DNA of 64,000 nt from Cruorifilaria tuberocauda. Its lineage: Eukaryota; Nematoda; Chromadorea; Rhabditida; Onchocercidae. Where the stretch lies: contig JABVXU010000017.1 of NCBI GenBank assembly GCA_013365365.1, forward strand, positions 62,001 to 126,000, in the 5' to 3' direction. Positions 26,430 to 38,625 of this stretch are shown here, in pieces. The translations under genes were made by a program, and so were the position numbers. Each line of letters starts with the position of its first letter. Position 1 is the first letter of the stretch. A model generated the notes under the pieces. That model was not told the DNA's origin. It was given only the letters and a program-made list of their open reading frames with translations, and did not search any database.

Positions 26430-28375
26430 TTTGCTTCAAAAAGTTTTACCCTCTATTTTCTTCAGTAGAAAAGGAGGATCTTTTCCCATCAAATTCACTT
26501 TTCTTGAACAAGTACCAAATTTGATAATATCTCGTATTTTTTACCATATGATCCCAAAGACATCGGACCTTTCAGGATTATCAACATAACATTTGATATT
26601 CGCGAAACTGTTTATATCGATAACTGATGATTTGTTTTTAACTTTACATGATCTTCTATCCAGAATATAGAATACTCCCGAGAACTTTGACTATTCCCAC
26701 TACAAATGCTTTTCGATTGTTTTTCTGGATGTTTCTCGAATTCAGTTTATTGAATCCAATATTAATGTTGTTCTTATGCCTCCAGTGTCTTTTTTCTTTT
26801 TCACCTTATAATTATAGGATTTATCACTTTCACTCGTTCTCGCTGTAAACGAAGAGAACGTTTTCACTGTTGACTTCACTGGTATTTGTACACTCATACA
26901 CATTTTCCTGAACCACTGATCTCGGCATATTTTGTCTCGCTTGCGTCAATTGTTTAACAGATATTGATGTATTGACCGTCGATTAGTTACCGTTGCTGCT
27001 ATTTACTTGTATAGCTTTCATTTCAAGACTTATCGATCTTATTTTCGCAGAATTACATTTCGTAAGTATCCTCGAGAACTTCTTTAAGATGAAGAATCCT
27101 TCATTACTCCTTCATCCATATTGTAATCTTCCTCGATTATTTCTGATATTTCTCAGTAATGGAATCAGTGGAATTTATGATATTTGGAGATGACGATTCA
27201 CTATTAAAAGTGTTCGTTTCAAAAGGTGATCGTTTCATGATATCGAATATTGTTTTTAATACCGTGTCATGATATCTTTCGGAATGCCATTATCATCAAA
27301 CTAGAAAAATTAACTCCTTAAAAAAAAGTAACAGCGAAAGTATGTTTTTTGAGAATTATGATAGAGTAGTTAGTTCGCTCGGCCAAATTACAAGGAAATT
27401 AGAAGAAGAGCTATAAGGCATCAAAAATTGAAGGGATACGTATTTAAATTTGCTTCAAAAGCAGTTGTAAGACACTTGGAATTCTAATAGTTCTACGAAA
27501 TCCAAATTACTAATGACCTGAAGTTTTCCAGAATATGTTTTTACTAACTCAGATTGAGGATAACTCACGTACTGAGTATTATTTTGTCCTGAAGTATTTC
27601 TTTTTTATTTCATAGTGTACAAAATTGAAAATTAAAAAAAATTCTTTCTACATTATCCAACAAAAAGCTTTAAAAAAATCAGATGATACGAAAACGACGA
27701 TCTTAAGAGTTTGGGTATCGCTCGATATGCGCTTGAGGGAAAAGACATACCGATATGGATTTTTGTTTTTTGTTTGAACCATCTAGTGATTTCCGTTCAA
27801 AACTATCCAATTCAGGATATCCACATAGAAGCCTATCAGCAGTTATCGCAGAGTTCCTTTTTTTCATAGAAATTTGTCCATGTTCTATATATGCCGTAAG
27901 CGCTTCTGGAATTCGGAATTCGGTCGGAGTTTACGGTTGACATGATCCCATACCTATTAAGCCAATTTGATTAGAATTGAGTTCGATTCATCAGTGAATA
28001 TAAATGACTAAATGAATTCAGTAAAATCCTTTTGCTTATTTGCTTTCAAGAGTAGACATGATTTATGCTGAAAACTGAACAGATTTTTGTCCACTGGTTT
28101 CTATCAAAAATACAATTAAACAAATTGTTTGGATTTCATGAATATCAACATAATTCTAATCTTTCGTAGCTAAGAAAGTTAGTTCGGATTAGAATCGGAA
28201 ATGATGGAAGAAAATCTCTTCTTAAATAATTTTAAATCACCGAAGATCAAATTTAAAAAAAAAAAATAAAACTTCTTAATAGCCTCCTTTTAATATATCT
28301 GCAACAACTAAAGATAGTAACCGCTGGAATTTCCGATCCATCAGTTTCCTTTCCACTCACAAATGGTCATACCCA
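26430..28375 (-). pseudogene. Possible decayed gene, unrecognised
   Basis: Several minus-strand pieces read like protein but do not join. Near 28360-28290 is SGKETDGSEIPAVTI; 27912-27750 has ITADRLLCGYPELDSFERK followed by a GTATGT donor; 27584-27517 has YVSYPQSELVKTYSGKLQ; 27300-27260 has FDDNGIPKDIMTR. Around 26920-26790 is ISVKQLTQARQNMPRSV, and 26545-26450 has FGTCSRKVNLMGKDPPF. Neighbouring pieces change frame or are separated by stops without convincing splice sites. A related fragment (CGHPELDSF, matching CGYPELDSF) lies at about 25990-26015 on the plus strand, as an inverted copy. I do not know the parent family. AT-rich DNA can mimic this, so the call is weak. Confidence 0.22.
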
Positions 28376-28912
28376 TTTTGAATAATTATAAGGGAACAAG
28401 ATACAACATATCATTACCAAAGTGGTAATATTCAATTAAAGAATTTTTGTCACCATTAGTATTCCTGAATAGAATTGACAATGGCTAACAAAGTGTATGA
28501 CACAGTAACCATAGTCACTACATACACACCCTAGCACCTGAGAACGGATCATTTTGAAGTAAACCAATCATCATTGTTATTGCTAAAGTTGTAGAGTTAA
28601 TTCACAACCACACGTATCAAAAAAAGCCATCGATCATGAAATCTTTCAGTACCGAATTTTTTTTGCAAGTTTGACAGTTAATACATGACACTACAGATGA
28701 TTTAGGACATGTTTTATCATTAATAGATATTTGAATACGAAGAAATTTCCGTCCTTGTAATGATTAGAAACAGCAATAATGGATTTCTTATATCAGCAAA
28801 CTATGATAATTTGATAAGTTGTATGTCTTGTAGCAAAACAATGAAACATTTATTCTATCAAAAATTTCAACAGAAAACAAACATATTTCAAAATAAAAAT
28901 AATTCCGGCGAT

Positions 28913-28935
28913 ACTATATATATATATATATATAG
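28913..28935. repeat. TA microsatellite
   Basis: This is an uninterrupted run of alternating TA in non-coding sequence. No other feature is visible. Confidence 0.8.
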
Positions 28936-29039
28936 AATACTATATTTATAGACAACAGAACTCCAAGAGTATTTTCTCCATTTCAATAAAATATTGCATA
29001 AATTAATTTAATGATAAGTCAGATATCTTTAAAGGAAAA

Positions 29040-31366
29040 TCAAAACTTTCCTGCTGAACTAACAAGTTCAACGTACCGACAAAATGTGTTACTATCAAGT
29101 AAACAAACACGCCTATAAGGTCGATAAGTAACACCTTTCAATATAACGGAACTAAATTTAGAGTCTTTTTCTACATCTGATTGAACCGGATATTGGAAAT
29201 AGTCAAATTGCAAATCACCCTGAAAACATTAAATTAAAAAAGTGAAATAAACTAATAAACACCACGAAATTTCCGTTTCTGAATCTATATTTTCCTGAAG
29301 AAGTAATGAGTGAATGTTGAACCCAAAACATTTGACGATCAAAAGGAAAAAAGAACTGAATTAATAGAAACCAGAAATCCATCAATTACAAATTAGAATT
29401 TAGGCATCGAAAAAATAAACTAAATTATACTACAATCCATACCTCAAACAAAAGCTTCTCTTCACAATTGTCATAAATAACTTCAGCACCGGCAATCGCA
29501 CTCGCTGCAGTATGCTTTTTTTGAGCCTTGGTTAATTTTTTCTTGCTGCTGGACGTACTTTTTCCATTTTGCTTTTTGTTACTGCAGCTGTCAGCTATTC
29601 GAATTTTCAAAATCAAAATAATATGTGAAAAGCGATATTGTGTACCAGATTTCTTCAAGTCATCCCTAAAAGGAAAATTTTCGAAAAATGTGTCATTGCT
29701 GAAACCGTTTAATATGTTTTTCCACTTGCAATACTGATTGAAAAATTCAATTCAACAATCCAATGGTTTCTGAAATCTCGCTGACATGAAATTATTTTTT
29801 GAGTAAATCCTTTACAATTAGCAGTATTAATCACACCAGTGTATAGAAGGAAAGGAAAGTTCAGGTAAGCAATCGCGAAAACTCATTTAAATATTTTCTG
29901 ATTTAATATGATTTATTTTTAAGAGTTTAAGAATTTAGAAAGGCGATAAATTATCATGAGTTTGGGATTCAGCAACTGAAAAGTACGCGGTTTCGATAAA
30001 TCGAAAGAGATTTTTTGATTAAGCGAAGATAAAAATCGAAAGAGAGAGAAAAGTGCTTGGAAAAGTTTCTAGAAATGAAAAAAAAAAACAATATACCGCA
30101 ATGATTTGAAAGCAGGGGTAGCAATATCTGCAGGAAAGTGAAGCAATCTCTCATTTATCAGCAAGCCAACGCGAATGTCCGACTTTGCAGTTGATAAATT
30201 ATCCAAAATCGACAATATTTTTTTATCAATAGAATATTTTCGTGCTTTTGCTTTCAGGAGATTCCAAATATCAGTTTGAAATTTCTGCAATAAAACATGC
30301 TAATAATTTTCAAGAACCTGATGTACAATTTGAACAAAAAAAGGGAAATAAGTAAAGTGTTAAACAGATCGGAATATTTCAGAATATTTAGAGATGAGTA
30401 AGTGACGGTTACAAAAAATTGTGATTTTTTATTAGCATCCAACATGGCTGCCCAATTAAAAAAGGAAAAATTAAAACCTGATTTGTACCCAATTCCAACA
30501 TGGATAGCACACCATAGACGATACCTTCATCATCTTCATCCCTAAATTCTTCCGCAGGCTGAAAACTTTCAATAATTTGGGTCAGAAAAGTCCCACTTCT
30601 TGAATGTCTCCATTCAAAAACAACTGATAGAAGAGGATCAAATGATTTGACGCTTTCAAAGAAATTGTGTTTATAAAATAGGATGAGAAAATGAACTGAA
30701 ATAATTACAGCTTTTGCTAATAATAAAAAACTTACTCGGTAAACGCAACCGAATGGTGACTGTTCCACTAAAATATTAGCCATTTGTTTTATATTAACAT
30801 CGGCACGAAGAAAGATCTGAAAAAAGGATAGCAGTATTGATATTCATGTTACGACCATTATTTAAACCTGTAAATGATTCATTGTTAGTTTAAATTACTT
30901 TTTGAGAAGAACTTAACTTTCAATTCTATCTGTGAATTGGTGTTATTATGTGAATGAATATAAAAACGAACACAACACATTATTTCCCTTAAAATTAACA
31001 GTACTACTATATAATACTTGACTACTATGACTTGATTTGTAACTAAAAGTTCATAGTTAGATTATGCAAGAGAAAAAAAAACATTAAATAATACCTGTGT
31101 TAACAGATTGACAAGGCCTTCCTTATCATAATCAGATACTGGATAAGCTTCAAAATCGAAAATCAATTCCTCAACATCCTCCAAATCATCTCCCATCAGT
31201 TTATTCTCATCCGATGATTCATCCTGCAACAAGCTGCAAATCAGTGAAAAATTCGCCTACACTCTATTTTTGAAGAAAGCAGTAGTGAAAAAAGTTCTCT
31301 GACGAACTATCCGGAAGAACTAACCGAATCACTGAACTTTTCCGTAGTGAAGACTTTTTTCATCAT
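29040..31366 (-). CDS. BCCIP: BCCIP/Bcp1 family protein (ribosome biogenesis and nuclear chaperone factor)
   Basis: BCCIP family proteins bind BRCA2 and p21 in animals; yeast Bcp1 is a nuclear chaperone needed for 60S ribosomal protein uL14. Seven exons join in frame: 31366-31325, 31223-31095, 30816-30736, 30558-30478, 30284-30097, 29665-29443 and 29219-29040 (stop TGA), giving 307 residues, close to the human length of about 314. Family landmarks in order are an acidic N-terminus then DFEAYPVSDYD, VNLLTQ, ILVEQSPFGCVYR, EGIVYGVLSMLEL, VGLLINERLLHFP, a Lys/Ser-rich linker (SSSKKKLTKAQKKH), YDNCEEKLLFE and FDYFQYPVQSD. The start is the first ATG after a TTGCAG acceptor at 31376-31378, probably a trans-splice site; a second ATG follows at once. 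The long frames at 30409-30783 and 31307-31567 run on into introns and the 5' region. Confidence 0.93.
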
Positions 31367-31378
31367 CCACGACTTCTG

Positions 31379-34146
31379 CAAGCTAAAAATGAAAGTGAAA
31401 CTGAGAAATACAACTAGACAATCCCTGATTATACGAGCCCGTGATAGCGTGTGGGAGGTACACGAGAACGTGTAGTGGAACCGGGATTTCTCTCTCCTTC
31501 TCTCCGCTATATCTCGGAGAGTATCATCTGGGGTGATGAGAAAATAGTGTATGGTTGGAGAGTGCAACGGGGAAGTAAGACGGCATGATTGAATTAAAGT
31601 TGTGCTTTGTGATTGTTAAACATCGCGTATGAACAGGATAAAATTGAATTGACTTACGCAGGCTTCTTTCAATTACTCCCGCACTTGTCAACTGTTTATA
31701 CCATTAATTCATTACGCCTCCAACACGTAGATCTACTACTACTAGATTATTCGCATTAAATTATCAGACCTACGATTAGATCTCTTACACCACATCTATT
31801 AGTTGTACTACGGATTCTGATTAGAAATCGAATAAATAATTCATTGTGTGAATACTGACTGATTGATTGATTCAATAATGTTTGAAGCAATCTGGAATAA
31901 AACGAGAATTATCGTTCTTGGAAAATCGTATGATCAAAAATTCAATGAGCGATAAATTTAAAAATGCAGAAGCTTTGTTCTCCGGGAAGGAGTCATGATA
32001 CTATATTACTTGCAACATTTCACAGTAGATAAAGATATTTGATTGCGGAATCTTGGGCGATTATTGTTGATTGTCGACTTATTGCATATTTCATAAACTG
32101 CAAATTTGTTTTATTTATTATTAAATGTTCCCAAGGCAAAAATTAGCATTATATTGCTAATTTTTAAATAAATATTTAACATAAATATATTTTTAAACAT
32201 ATATTTAACGACAAATTATATTTGAATTTGTGATTTAACATTAAAGTTTTTTTTAGCTATCATTTTCTTTTATATTTTATAAAATGTGCACGTGAAAACA
32301 AATGTATTGTGAAGCAGCAAAGCTATTGTAAGTTTTTACTAGGACAGGCAAAACTTCAATTCTCCACTGTAAATTTTCTCGACAATTGTAACGGATTTGA
32401 TGATAGAATCGATTGTATTTCTTGTTCGTACTTCCGAATTAATGAATTAAACATAATGTGAAGAAACAAAAGGTGGAAACGAAAAGACAGCTGCAGAAGA
32501 TTGAATAGAGACATCGTCAGAAAAGTCGTACAAGACCTCAGCGATTGATTGCTATCATTAAAATATTGTTATTGTCAAAAGCTTTCCGACATCGCTACAG
32601 CTACAAGCTAAAGCGCTAAGTGTGCAGAAGATATCTTTGGAAAAGGGTGTAGTTGTGTTGGATGAACTTGAGGATGAATGGTATATTGGAAAAATTAGAG
32701 TTAATTTGTTTCTCCCAATTTTGCTTATCATGGATTTATTTTAGCCATTAATTATATTTTTATATTGCGATCAATTATATCTTTTTATTACTGATAAGTA
32801 CTTATTGAGCATTTATCTCTTTGTAATTTTCATTCAAAATTTTCTTCTTTCCGTTGTGATTTCTATTTAACTTAGTCAAAACTTAGTGATCACGATGTTT
32901 CTTTTTTTGCAATGTTGCTTTCTTAGGCTTTTTTAGGCTGTAGATGAAATGTTTCTCTGCCATTCCTTTGCATATGTTTTCTCGACTGAGCAAAAATTTT
33001 TTCAAAACCTTTACACATTATTTAAATTCTTTTTCATTATGTTAGTTTTCAAAAGAATATCAGCGCCTTAAGATTCTGTCTATTCCTAAATGCTAGATTT
33101 TATGATTCTTCTGAGAAGGCTAATTCTTATAAACAGCGATTTCTTTATTGGTTAAAATAAGTAACCAGGAAAAGATTTAAAATTTTCCAGCATAAACAAC
33201 TAGATTAAACTAGACATTTGCCACTTTTCTGGCAATTTTTTTTCAAAAAGTTTGTTCATACACCAATTGATTTTAACAAAATGAGAAGCTGACTGGACTG
33301 AAATCTTCCTAAAATTTTAATTTAAAAATATAGAAAAAGATGGTTGTCGGCCTCCAGCATTGTTACAACGAGAATATCCTCGAGCATTCCATAACTCACT
33401 CTAACATTTTCAAAGAACACATGTTTTAGTCAGTTTTGCATCATTCATTTCATTAATTGTTACTTCCAATTCATTATTTAATTCAAAACTTCCATTGCAA
33501 AAAAAAAATTTTTATCTACTTTTTGCAATAACAAATGCAAAAATGATGCTTTTATTAAGAGACGGAATCGCTATTCTTTGTTGTAGAAGTTGAGAAAATT
33601 GAGATTGATTTGAGTTGAGTTGTTGCTCGGGCGTTGATAATTTGAGTTGTTGATGAGTTGGGATTTTTGGATTTAGCACGAACCAACGTAATGTCTTTAT
33701 TCAGTAGAAGATTTGATTACAGCAACCAGTCAAAGGGTGATTTTACTTGAAGAATGATTTAAGTAATTTTTGGATGATTTTTGATAAGAACCGCCCATCA
33801 TAAAATGATGGAGCAGGGAATTACTTGTACAATGGTGAGCCAATATGGGATAAAGAGTAAAGGTTATATGACTTAATTGAAATATGATTTGTGTGAAAGT
33901 AAGTCCCCATCATCCCTTAAAGATGATGAAACTGTGGTTAAGACAGTGGTTAATTAACCATCCGTCATACCTCAAGAATAATGATGAAATCCGATAAATT
34001 CTATAAGACGAATTTTATGATGAAATCTATTAAACCTATTAAAAAGACAACATTGAATTTTCTTAATCTTATAATTTACTCGGGTTTTCCGACATTCCTT
34101 GTCCTCTTATACATTCTTATTCATTTCTAATTACGACATACTGCTT
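31379..34146. other. Intergenic region, one possible orphan exon
   Basis: This lies between the divergent BCCIP and aquaporin genes. A plus-strand piece at 32628-32699 follows a GCAG acceptor and precedes a GTTAAT donor; it reads LEKGVVVLDELEDEWYIGKI and looks like coding sequence. I cannot join it to another exon, and it does not obviously belong to the aquaporin. The remaining sequence has T-rich tracts and no gene that I can support. Confidence 0.35.
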
Positions 34147-37058
34147 ATGGACTCTCTGTTTTACGATGATTTGGAATATGGTTCTTCTCTGCTTCAACCA
34201 CCAATCACTAAAAATGATCTTAATGCAACACTGAATGGAAAACTGCATGGAATAAAGAAAGACGACAAGAAGAGAAATATGAATGGAAATGGAAGGAACA
34301 GTAATTTCGAGATGAGAAGTATCTTGAAGAACAATAATCACGAATATGATGGCTATTATACATCAACTGCTGCACAACATCAGTGTAATCAGATGGATCA
34401 TAAGGTTTTCCAGTTCTTTTATAGGTGCATAGGATGGTGCAGTTATCCTATTGAAAGGTTTTGAAGGAAGCAACGGAAAGTTAATTATTGAAGAGAATTG
34501 AGTTAATAAAACAATGAATTTGAATATGATACAGAAAATTGAAAAAATTATTGGTAGAAATTGAAATGATTTTCGAATTGCAATATAACAAACTTATCGT
34601 ATCATTTTCATCTCTTGAATCTTTTTATTTTCAAAAAATCATTGTCACTATTAACAGTAAATTATAATTACAATCTATCAATAATAATTTTAATTTCGCA
34701 TAATTAATATAGATTTTCAGCTAAATTGTCTCAATCGTATAATTCGTCCATGTGCAGCAGAGTTCATTGCGGTCTTCTTTTGCATTTTCATCGGAAAAGT
34801 GATGGAAAATGAGTTATCAGTTCATATCTTATCATCCAGCACTGAACGAATTATTCTACAGGCGCTTACTGATTCAGTAGTTGTGCTGGCAATGATTATG
34901 GCCTTTCAAACGTGAATTTTTTCAGTAATTTGAATTTTCCCCAGCTTAAGAACTGGTCTAAGAAAAGCTCTTTGCAGAAAAAAAATTTCCTTTTTCTTTT
35001 CGATTTGTTTTTTATTATCTCTGAAAAATTCCTTATTGAGACATACTATTTAAGCACAATATTAAATAATCGGAAGTGAAATAAGAGACGCAGATATATA
35101 AGAATCTTCATGTACTTTTCACCTTTTTGTTTTTCTTGCGCAATTAAACCTTTTTTTAGCGAAAGTTAAAAATTGTTCTTTAAGAATTTCAAACTTTCTC
35201 TTATTTTCAAAACTTCTTGATAGAGTGACTCAAGCCGTTGTATATCAATTTTCTCAACAGTTAGATCAAAATCCCATAAGCTTAGATAGACAGGATTAAG
35301 AGATTTTTTCGGACGAGTTGAAATTTCATTGATTAAATAAGTTGGTCTTAATGAAGCCGTAAAAGCTATATAAGGTACCAATCCGGATACAACTGTTTGA
35401 AAAAACAAAAAATTTTCGCCCGTTGTTTAAATAATATTTAAGTTTCAATGCTATCAAGTTTAAATGGATCAGATGGAAGTATCCCAAAATTGACTTTTTC
35501 TCCAACTCTTTTTCTTTAAATATTTATTTTTAGGAGGAATTGTTATACATGAAGATAGAAAACAAAATAGTTCAATAGCTTTTGATAGGAAATTAAATGA
35601 AATTATTGCGTATAAATAAACTTCTTATTAAGCAGTAATCATTCATTTGCAGTGTACATCTGAATCCGATGATTACCTTGGCTGAATTCTTTGCTCTTAC
35701 TACTGCTTGGCCAATGTGTTGTGCGATGATTATCATGCAGATGCTTGCATCTGTAATTGCTATCGCTTGTTTTGCGGTAATTAATAATCACGGATTTTAT
35801 TCTATTATTAATTACAAGAGTTTGATCAACTTGTTCAGACTGATTGGTACATTTTCTTCTAGATACTTCAAACTGGTGGCAAAGAATTGCAAATGCCTAC
35901 AATCATACCCGATATTACTGTTGATCGCACCGGTGCTATATATCACTTAGTAAACATTATACTTAAGTTATTGATTACTATAGATTATTTAAAATTAACA
36001 GTTATTGAATGTTATAGTAGCTAACTTTTCTACTTTTACTTCGCAACTTGTAATAAATTCAAATTTGATTAAATTCGTTATTTCTAAATTAGTAAGCTAA
36101 ATCGATTGGGTTCTATTGTTATGTTCTCACTCTGATTCCCTGGCAGACATGAAAGCAGATGTAAAAGAAAATTTGAGTATTATTAAAATAATTAATTCTC
36201 TCAGAAAAGTCCATATGAAAAGGTATCTTTTCTTAATATCTAGAAATTATGAAGCAACGTGGATAACTCTATGGATGTAGTTATTGCTGTAGCTATTTGC
36301 ATGAGTGGTAGTTTGCAGGTTCTTTCTCAATTTACTGGTACTTTGCTAGTTGTCATTACGCATCTTCTCGTAACTACACGGATAGGTTCCGGCTTGACAG
36401 CTTTGGCACGTCCTGATGACACTCCTCTCTCTGTTGTTGCTGCTGTGTTTGTTTCATCACTGTTATGGTTGGTAAAAAAGAACTATACTAATTTTGCTAA
36501 AGCAGCTCGTATTTTATCTCTTTTCCGGAAGAGCAAATGGAAGACATTAATGGGACTTCTCGGGAAGTAAAATATTCCTGCCTTACTCCACAATTCATTC
36601 ATTTATAGTCTGCTGAATTCAACCATTGGATGGAATCCTTTACTTGCATTTGCATTAGCAAGTTATGGAAGCATTGACTACAACTTCGGACCTCTGCAAA
36701 TGCAAGGCATTTTCTGGATTGGACCTTGTTTGGCTTCTCTTTCTGCATGTTTCATCTATAGGTTTCTTAACATTCTTCGTTGTTCAGTTTATCATAAATA
36801 AATTCATGATAAAATTTAAAACGCTCATCATTCTAATTATTTATCATTTGATTTCAAAAATTACTCTTTGCGGAGCGTTTGTTTTAAAAGGAAAAATTCT
36901 ATAAGTCTATCTAAAAATTAATTTTAATTGATGTATAAGAGATCATATGAGGTCAGGATGGAGCAAGCGCCGTTTCATTTGAAATATCCATTTCTTTAAC
37001 CTATTTCAGATTACTGTTCGCAACTAAAGAATCGCGTTTAATAAAATGCACCGCGTGA
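34147..37058 (+). CDS. Unorthodox aquaporin (AQP11/12-like) with NPM and NPL boxes
   Basis: This is a channel-family membrane protein that would pass water or small solutes. Seven exons join in frame: 34147-34404, 34721-34911, 35653-35776, 35863-35949, 36319-36467, 36609-36761 and 37010-37058 (stop TGA), giving 336 residues. A polar N-terminus of about 90 residues precedes the first membrane helix (RPCAAEFIAVFFCIFIGK). The first pore box reads HLNPMITLAEF (about residue 155) and the second TIGWNPLLAFALASYG (about residue 279). The last helix has IFWIGPCLASLSACFIYR. Standard aquaporins have NPA in both places; changed boxes typify the AQP11/12 subfamily and some nematode aquaporins. The donor of exon 5 is uncertain: 36467 gives the correct phase, while the stronger GTAAAA at 36472 does not. 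An alternative donor, exon end 36551 just before GTAAAA, adds a basic insert and is also in phase. Confidence 0.86.
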
Positions 37059-38625
37059 AGTGGAAGTGATCATTTATAGCCATTGCTTTGGAAACAATTA
37101 ATTTATTTTTATTGATATTTATTGTTAAATTTTTATGTTAATTTATTTTTATGTTTTTTATTCGCTATGTTTATTTATTACTTTAACTATAAATTTCGGA
37201 ATTTCTATTCATTCCGAATATGGGTAAAAAATGAAAAGCAAAATAAATTGTTCCATTGTCTCATCATTTGTTTTCAGTTTAGTTTATAAAATTGATATCA
37301 AATTCACCAGATGAGCAGAGTTCACTTCAATTAACACAGTTCAATAAAACCATACAGTGCTTGACCGTTGCTACTGCAACTGCCAACGCTTGCTTGTATA
37401 TTCTGGCAATAATATAATCAATCATTTCCATAGAAAAACATGAAAAGGATGCATAAGCTTGTCGTTCTTGAGTTCCGAAAATTAGCCTTATTACGTCCAC
37501 AAATGGTACCCCTAGATGGTATGACAAATCCAAATCTAAAATATGAAACTTCAAGAAGACAGACAATCCAATCTCACAGAAAATGGTCATCCACTACTTG
37601 TTACCACTGCATATTCGCTTATCTTCTCAGTCTCTAAAAGCACTCAGTCTCCATTAACTTCCGAATTTGGCTCTTTCTTAAATATCACACTATTTCGAGT
37701 AATGATGTTGTAACAGTCGTACAAAGCTGCAATTGATATGATGGGTATCGTCACGATACTATATATGTTGTAGTTGTTTGACATTGGTAATACATCATTC
37801 TAGGGTTTTCCTTTAAGGTATGTATTGGAGGTGTTTGTTGCTCACATAAGATATCTCCGTAGTCCATTTCAGCGCCACTTTAGTGCTGTTTTGTAACTAA
37901 GCATGTAACGGTCAGTTCTCGCCTCTATTGACTTTAGTTTCTGGTCCAAAGTTTAGACTTAGTGACTACGAGCACTTCTAACAAACCCAAGTTTAGTTGG
38001 GATTGTTAGAAGTGTCTGTAATCGCTAAATCGTAATAGTTATTGAAATCCATTTATTGTAAACAAAGATCGAATCATGCGTTCAACTAGTTAATATTATT
38101 AGTATCTACATAAATACTCAGAAGACGAAAAGGATTATATGTATGGCATGCGTAGGAATTATTCGGATTTGCTGAAGAATCAATGCACCTGAATTGTAGC
38201 ATCACTTCATAGTTAAAGTGCAGTAGAAAGGAATCTCATAATACTAAAAAGAAACCGTCGCAACGTTTTTTCTGTACATTTCTGTGTGAATAGAGTTTGA
38301 AAGTCCATATTACTTCTCAGTAAGCACACGACGGTTTGAGGATTTTCTAAAGTTTCAAATAATATTATAAGGTATTATATTTATGGATTGTTTGCCGATG
38401 ATATCCCACAAGGTATATTTTGTTGGTTATTTTCATATACTGACGGCAGAAGTAGATCTTTCTCGTGCATAGTTCTGAATAGAGATCGATAGATTTTTTA
38501 CTGTGCATATTTAAGCTGAAAATTTTGATCTTTATCAGTCTATGACAATTTATAGATTATTGTTTTCCTTCAAACATTAGTAGTATCTTCGCTCTCATAT
38601 CCTGAGCCTCATTTACGGAAATATA
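37059..38625. other. Intergenic region with two overlapping antisense open frames
   Basis: A minus-strand frame at 37590-37327 (87 codons) and a plus-strand frame at 37440-37637 (65 codons) overlap. Either could be a small gene; neither has a family signature. A 15-base palindrome (GTATCGTCACGATAC) sits at 37745-37759. The long hairpin at 37956-38031 is listed separately. The sequence at 37660-38330 is less AT-rich than the surrounding intergenic DNA. Confidence 0.35.
37956..38031. ncRNA. Long imperfect hairpin, possible microRNA precursor
   Basis: Two arms of about 35 bases (37956-37990 and 37997-38031) pair around a six-base loop, GTTTAG. The inner 18 pairs (CACTTCTAACAAACCCAA with TTGGGATTGTTAGAAGTG) have one mismatch, and the outer part has several wobble or mismatch pairs. 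The length and shape fit a microRNA precursor on either strand. It could instead be a miniature inverted-repeat remnant. I do not recognise the arm sequences as a known microRNA. Confidence 0.35.

Larger units (their letters stand above)
25113..29039. other. Region without a supported intact gene
   Basis: A 91-codon minus-strand frame at 26314-26039 (MKMLKTTKFLSFLFEIISS, helical, ending in a basic tail) is the longest open frame and could be an exon or a small protein. A plus-strand frame at 28481-28534 is only 17 codons. The stretch 26430-28375 may be decayed coding sequence and is listed separately. A (TA)n tract lies at 28913-28935. The rest shows nothing that I can name. Confidence 0.35.

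Noticed and set aside
28481..28534. Short plus-strand frame MANKVYDTVTIVTTYTP
   Set aside because: It has only 17 codons and no donor or conserved feature; too little to support.
30409..30783. 124-codon minus-strand frame
   Set aside because: It spans two real BCCIP exons and the intron between them; the intron part does not match the family, and the splice sites are clear.
34117..34341. Minus-strand frame of 74 codons
   Set aside because: It is a shadow of the first aquaporin exon.
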